Below the pieces are notes generated by a model. That model ran no database searches and was not told the DNA's origin. It was given only the letters and a program-made list of their open reading frames with translations. A program made the translations under genes and the position numbers. 64,000 nt of DNA, taken from the NCBI GenBank assembly GCA_032622095.1, contig CP136061.1, positions 250,369,582 to 250,433,581 on the forward strand, given 5' to 3'. This stretch comes from Siphonodentalium dalli (lineage: Eukaryota > Mollusca > Scaphopoda > Gadilida > Siphonodentaliidae). Positions 61,912 to 64,000 of this stretch are shown here, piece by piece; position 1 is the stretch's first letter, and each line of letters starts with the position of its first letter.

Positions 61912-62915
61912 GCATATATGGCAAATTTTGGTACGCCGAAAAACAACACAACTTTTGTACCCTGTTGTTACGTCGGGTACATTGGTTACATTTTATGAGC
62001 ACAAATTTAGCAACTTAGAAAACATATTTCCTGAACTAATTTCAGGACCATGGGTACACGGGATACAAATGGTTACTTCTGGTTACTTTACCTATTAGTT
62101 AATGTTACATTTGTTACTTTAATTTTTTTTTCTTAGGAATCTCAAAGTACCTTGTTACATCGGTTACAAATTAGAAAACATATTTCCTGAACTAATTTCA
62201 GGCCCATGGGTACACGGGGTACAAATGGTTACTTCTGGTTACTTTAATGTTACATTTGTTACTTTTTTTTTTTTTTTCAGGAATCTCAAAGTACCCTGTT
62301 ACATTGGTTAGAAGTAACCATTTGTGCTCCTTGTACCCATGGTCCTGAAATTAGTTCAGGAAATATGTTTTCTAATTTGTAACCAATGTAACAGGGTACT
62401 TTGAGATTCCTAAGAAAAAAAAGAAAAAAAGTAACAAATGTAACATTAACTAATAGGTAAAGTAACCAGAAGTAACCATTTGTACCCCGTGTGCCCATGG
62501 TCCTGAAATTAGTTCAGGAAATATGTTTTCTAATTTGTAACCAATGTAACAAGGTACTTTGAGATTCCTAAGAAAAAAAAATAAAAGTAACAAATGTAAC
62601 ATTAAAGTAACCAGAAGTAACCATGGGCCTGAAATTAGTTCAGGAAATATGTTTTCTAATTTGTAACCGATGTAACTGGGTACTTTGAGATTCCTAAGAA
62701 AAAAAAAAAAAAGTAACAAATGTAACATTAACTAATAGGTAAAGTAACCAGAAGTAACCATTTGTACCCCGTGTACCCATGGTCCTGAAATTAGTTCAGG
62801 AAATATTTTTTCTAAGTTTCTAAATTTGTGCTTATAAAATGTAACCAATGTACCCGACGTAACAACAGGGTACAAAAGTTGTGTTGTTTTGCTGCGTACC
62901 AAAATTAGACATATC
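61912..62915. repeat. 1-kb long inverted repeat
   Basis: The left arm (61912 to about 62310) contains aaattttggtacgc, acattggttacattttatga and two-plus units of cctgaactaatttcaggacc. The right arm carries the complements in reverse order to gcgtaccaaaatt. Arms are built of ~150-170-bp subunits; the right arm has one more unit. Confidence 0.88.
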
Positions 62916-63720
62916 TTCTCTGATGTGTACAATCTTTTGGATCTTTATATTAATCTAGGCCAGCTGAACCATGGTGTCATTTTTATTGGGTTTTATTTCA
63001 GTAGTTCACGTCCTGACAACAATGGTGATCTGTCAATCGTTACTTCCTCAACAATAGCTGGTTACAATAACAATATTATTTCCAGCATTAAGAGAAGCAT
63101 CAAAGCATATAGCCTATACTTCATTTCAATATTCCAAATACAACATTTCTTTTTGGATTGCAAGAATTTCAGCATATGATCTGAACCATAACCATATCTC
63201 AATACATATTCGTATTGTAAACCATGTATTCAGATACATATCACAATTAGGCCCCTGCGAATATTCGATTCGAAATTTCAAATCGTTCGTGCTACAATGT
63301 ATTCGATTCGATTTCGAATATCTCGTTGACGTTGTTGTCGAATACCTAGATCGAATATCTCGCCGACGGCTTGGCACAATCATGTCGTGTATACGGTCGG
63401 CGTTTATCCAGTTTAATGTCACACACGATTCCGTGGCTTGTCCGTTCGCGGCATAACAATTTTGTGCAGTCACAAGGGGTCTATAATGCTAGAAACAAGG
63501 TGATGATCTGATGCTCAACGATTCAACAACTCGTTGGCCTGGGGTCGTCTGTTGTAGACTACTACTACTAGTATAGGCGTTGGGGTGCCCGAGTTTATGC
63601 ACGCGGGAACTAGAGTATATACCCGACTTCCGGTGGTTTGACCAAATTGACGCAAACGTCAACGCTCATGCGAGCGGTCGACGTACTCAGTATATATAGT
63701 TTCTAATTAATAGTGTGTAC
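62916..63720. other. Unannotated 3' intron sequence
   Basis: It contains attcgattcg/cgaatatctcg words at 63260-63365, possibly an element end. I looked for the missing TSR1 C-terminal exon here and did not find it. Confidence 0.45.
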
Positions 63721-64000
63721 TTAAAGGTACTCAACCCGATAAAACTCCTCTCAATTACTATTTCAATGGCTTCGGGGGTCAAAAATATTTGATTCGAGTC
63801 GAGGAAGTCACCCATCAAATCTGAGCTTTGATGGGTATCGATTTTAGAAATCTATTATTTTTCATTATCGGGAATACTATCTGGCCCAGAACTCAGTCAA
63901 AATTGCGTTAAAATTACCACTTGATTTTAGAGTTATCCATCCTTGTCTGTTTGAATAGATTTGCAGTACACATCCAGAGCAGATTACGGCAGTTATTAGT
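63721..64000. mobile_element. MITE of the TTAAAGGTACTCAAT family, cut by window end
   Basis: Left end ttaaaggtactcaacccg. The sequence follows 19939-20220 closely to the last base of the window. Confidence 0.85.

Noticed and set aside
62286-62932. Open frames with YIGYKLENIFPELISGPW
   Set aside because: They come from the subunits of the long inverted repeat in both strands.
1-64000. tRNA, rRNA or snRNA genes
   Set aside because: No cloverleaf, A/B-box pair or conserved rRNA/snRNA word was recognised by eye; a covariance-model scan would be needed to exclude them.

Overview
The window is eukaryotic nuclear DNA. It is AT-rich, coding exons are short and split by long introns with GT..AG boundaries, and most of the rest is interspersed and tandem repeats. 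Several repeat types (long tandem families with the 'Cys/pyrimidine-rich gggggtata' and 'ggcgcgggctacaggtcgta' motifs, and many palindromic MITEs) are of kinds I associate with marine molluscs. A bivalve is my best guess, but that rests on general recognition and not on a search.

Layout. 1-530: an 80-bp minisatellite. 885-4311: a three-exon gene with two copies of a Cys/His motif and a Cys-rich C-terminus. It is interrupted by a 127-bp perfect palindrome and two apparent frameshifts, so I call it a probable pseudogene. 4377-18905: no genes. This part holds MITEs, a 1.65-kb unit repeated three times, and a ~4.05-kb unit present twice in tandem. 19136-60572 (and beyond the right edge): one large gene on the + strand, the ortholog of TSR1, a pre-40S ribosome assembly factor. 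I could place 19 exons whose phases all match, giving 732 residues. The last exon lies outside the window. 60573-64000: TSR1 intron with minisatellites, a 1-kb inverted repeat and the start of another MITE.

The TSR1 introns are packed with transposable elements. There are several palindromic families with TTAA-flanked CCCTTT termini (piggyBac-like), and a hAT-like MITE with visible 8-bp target duplications. There is also a pogo-like element whose transposase keeps the DDE core but has lost its DNA-binding domain, plus nested insertions. The most informative spot is the 5' end of TSR1 exon 5. That intron/exon boundary exists as three tandem copies: one is split by two MITEs, one gives an in-frame alternative acceptor, and one is the functional exon.

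The two genes show no functional link. All product calls come from reading translations against remembered family features; no database search was run.
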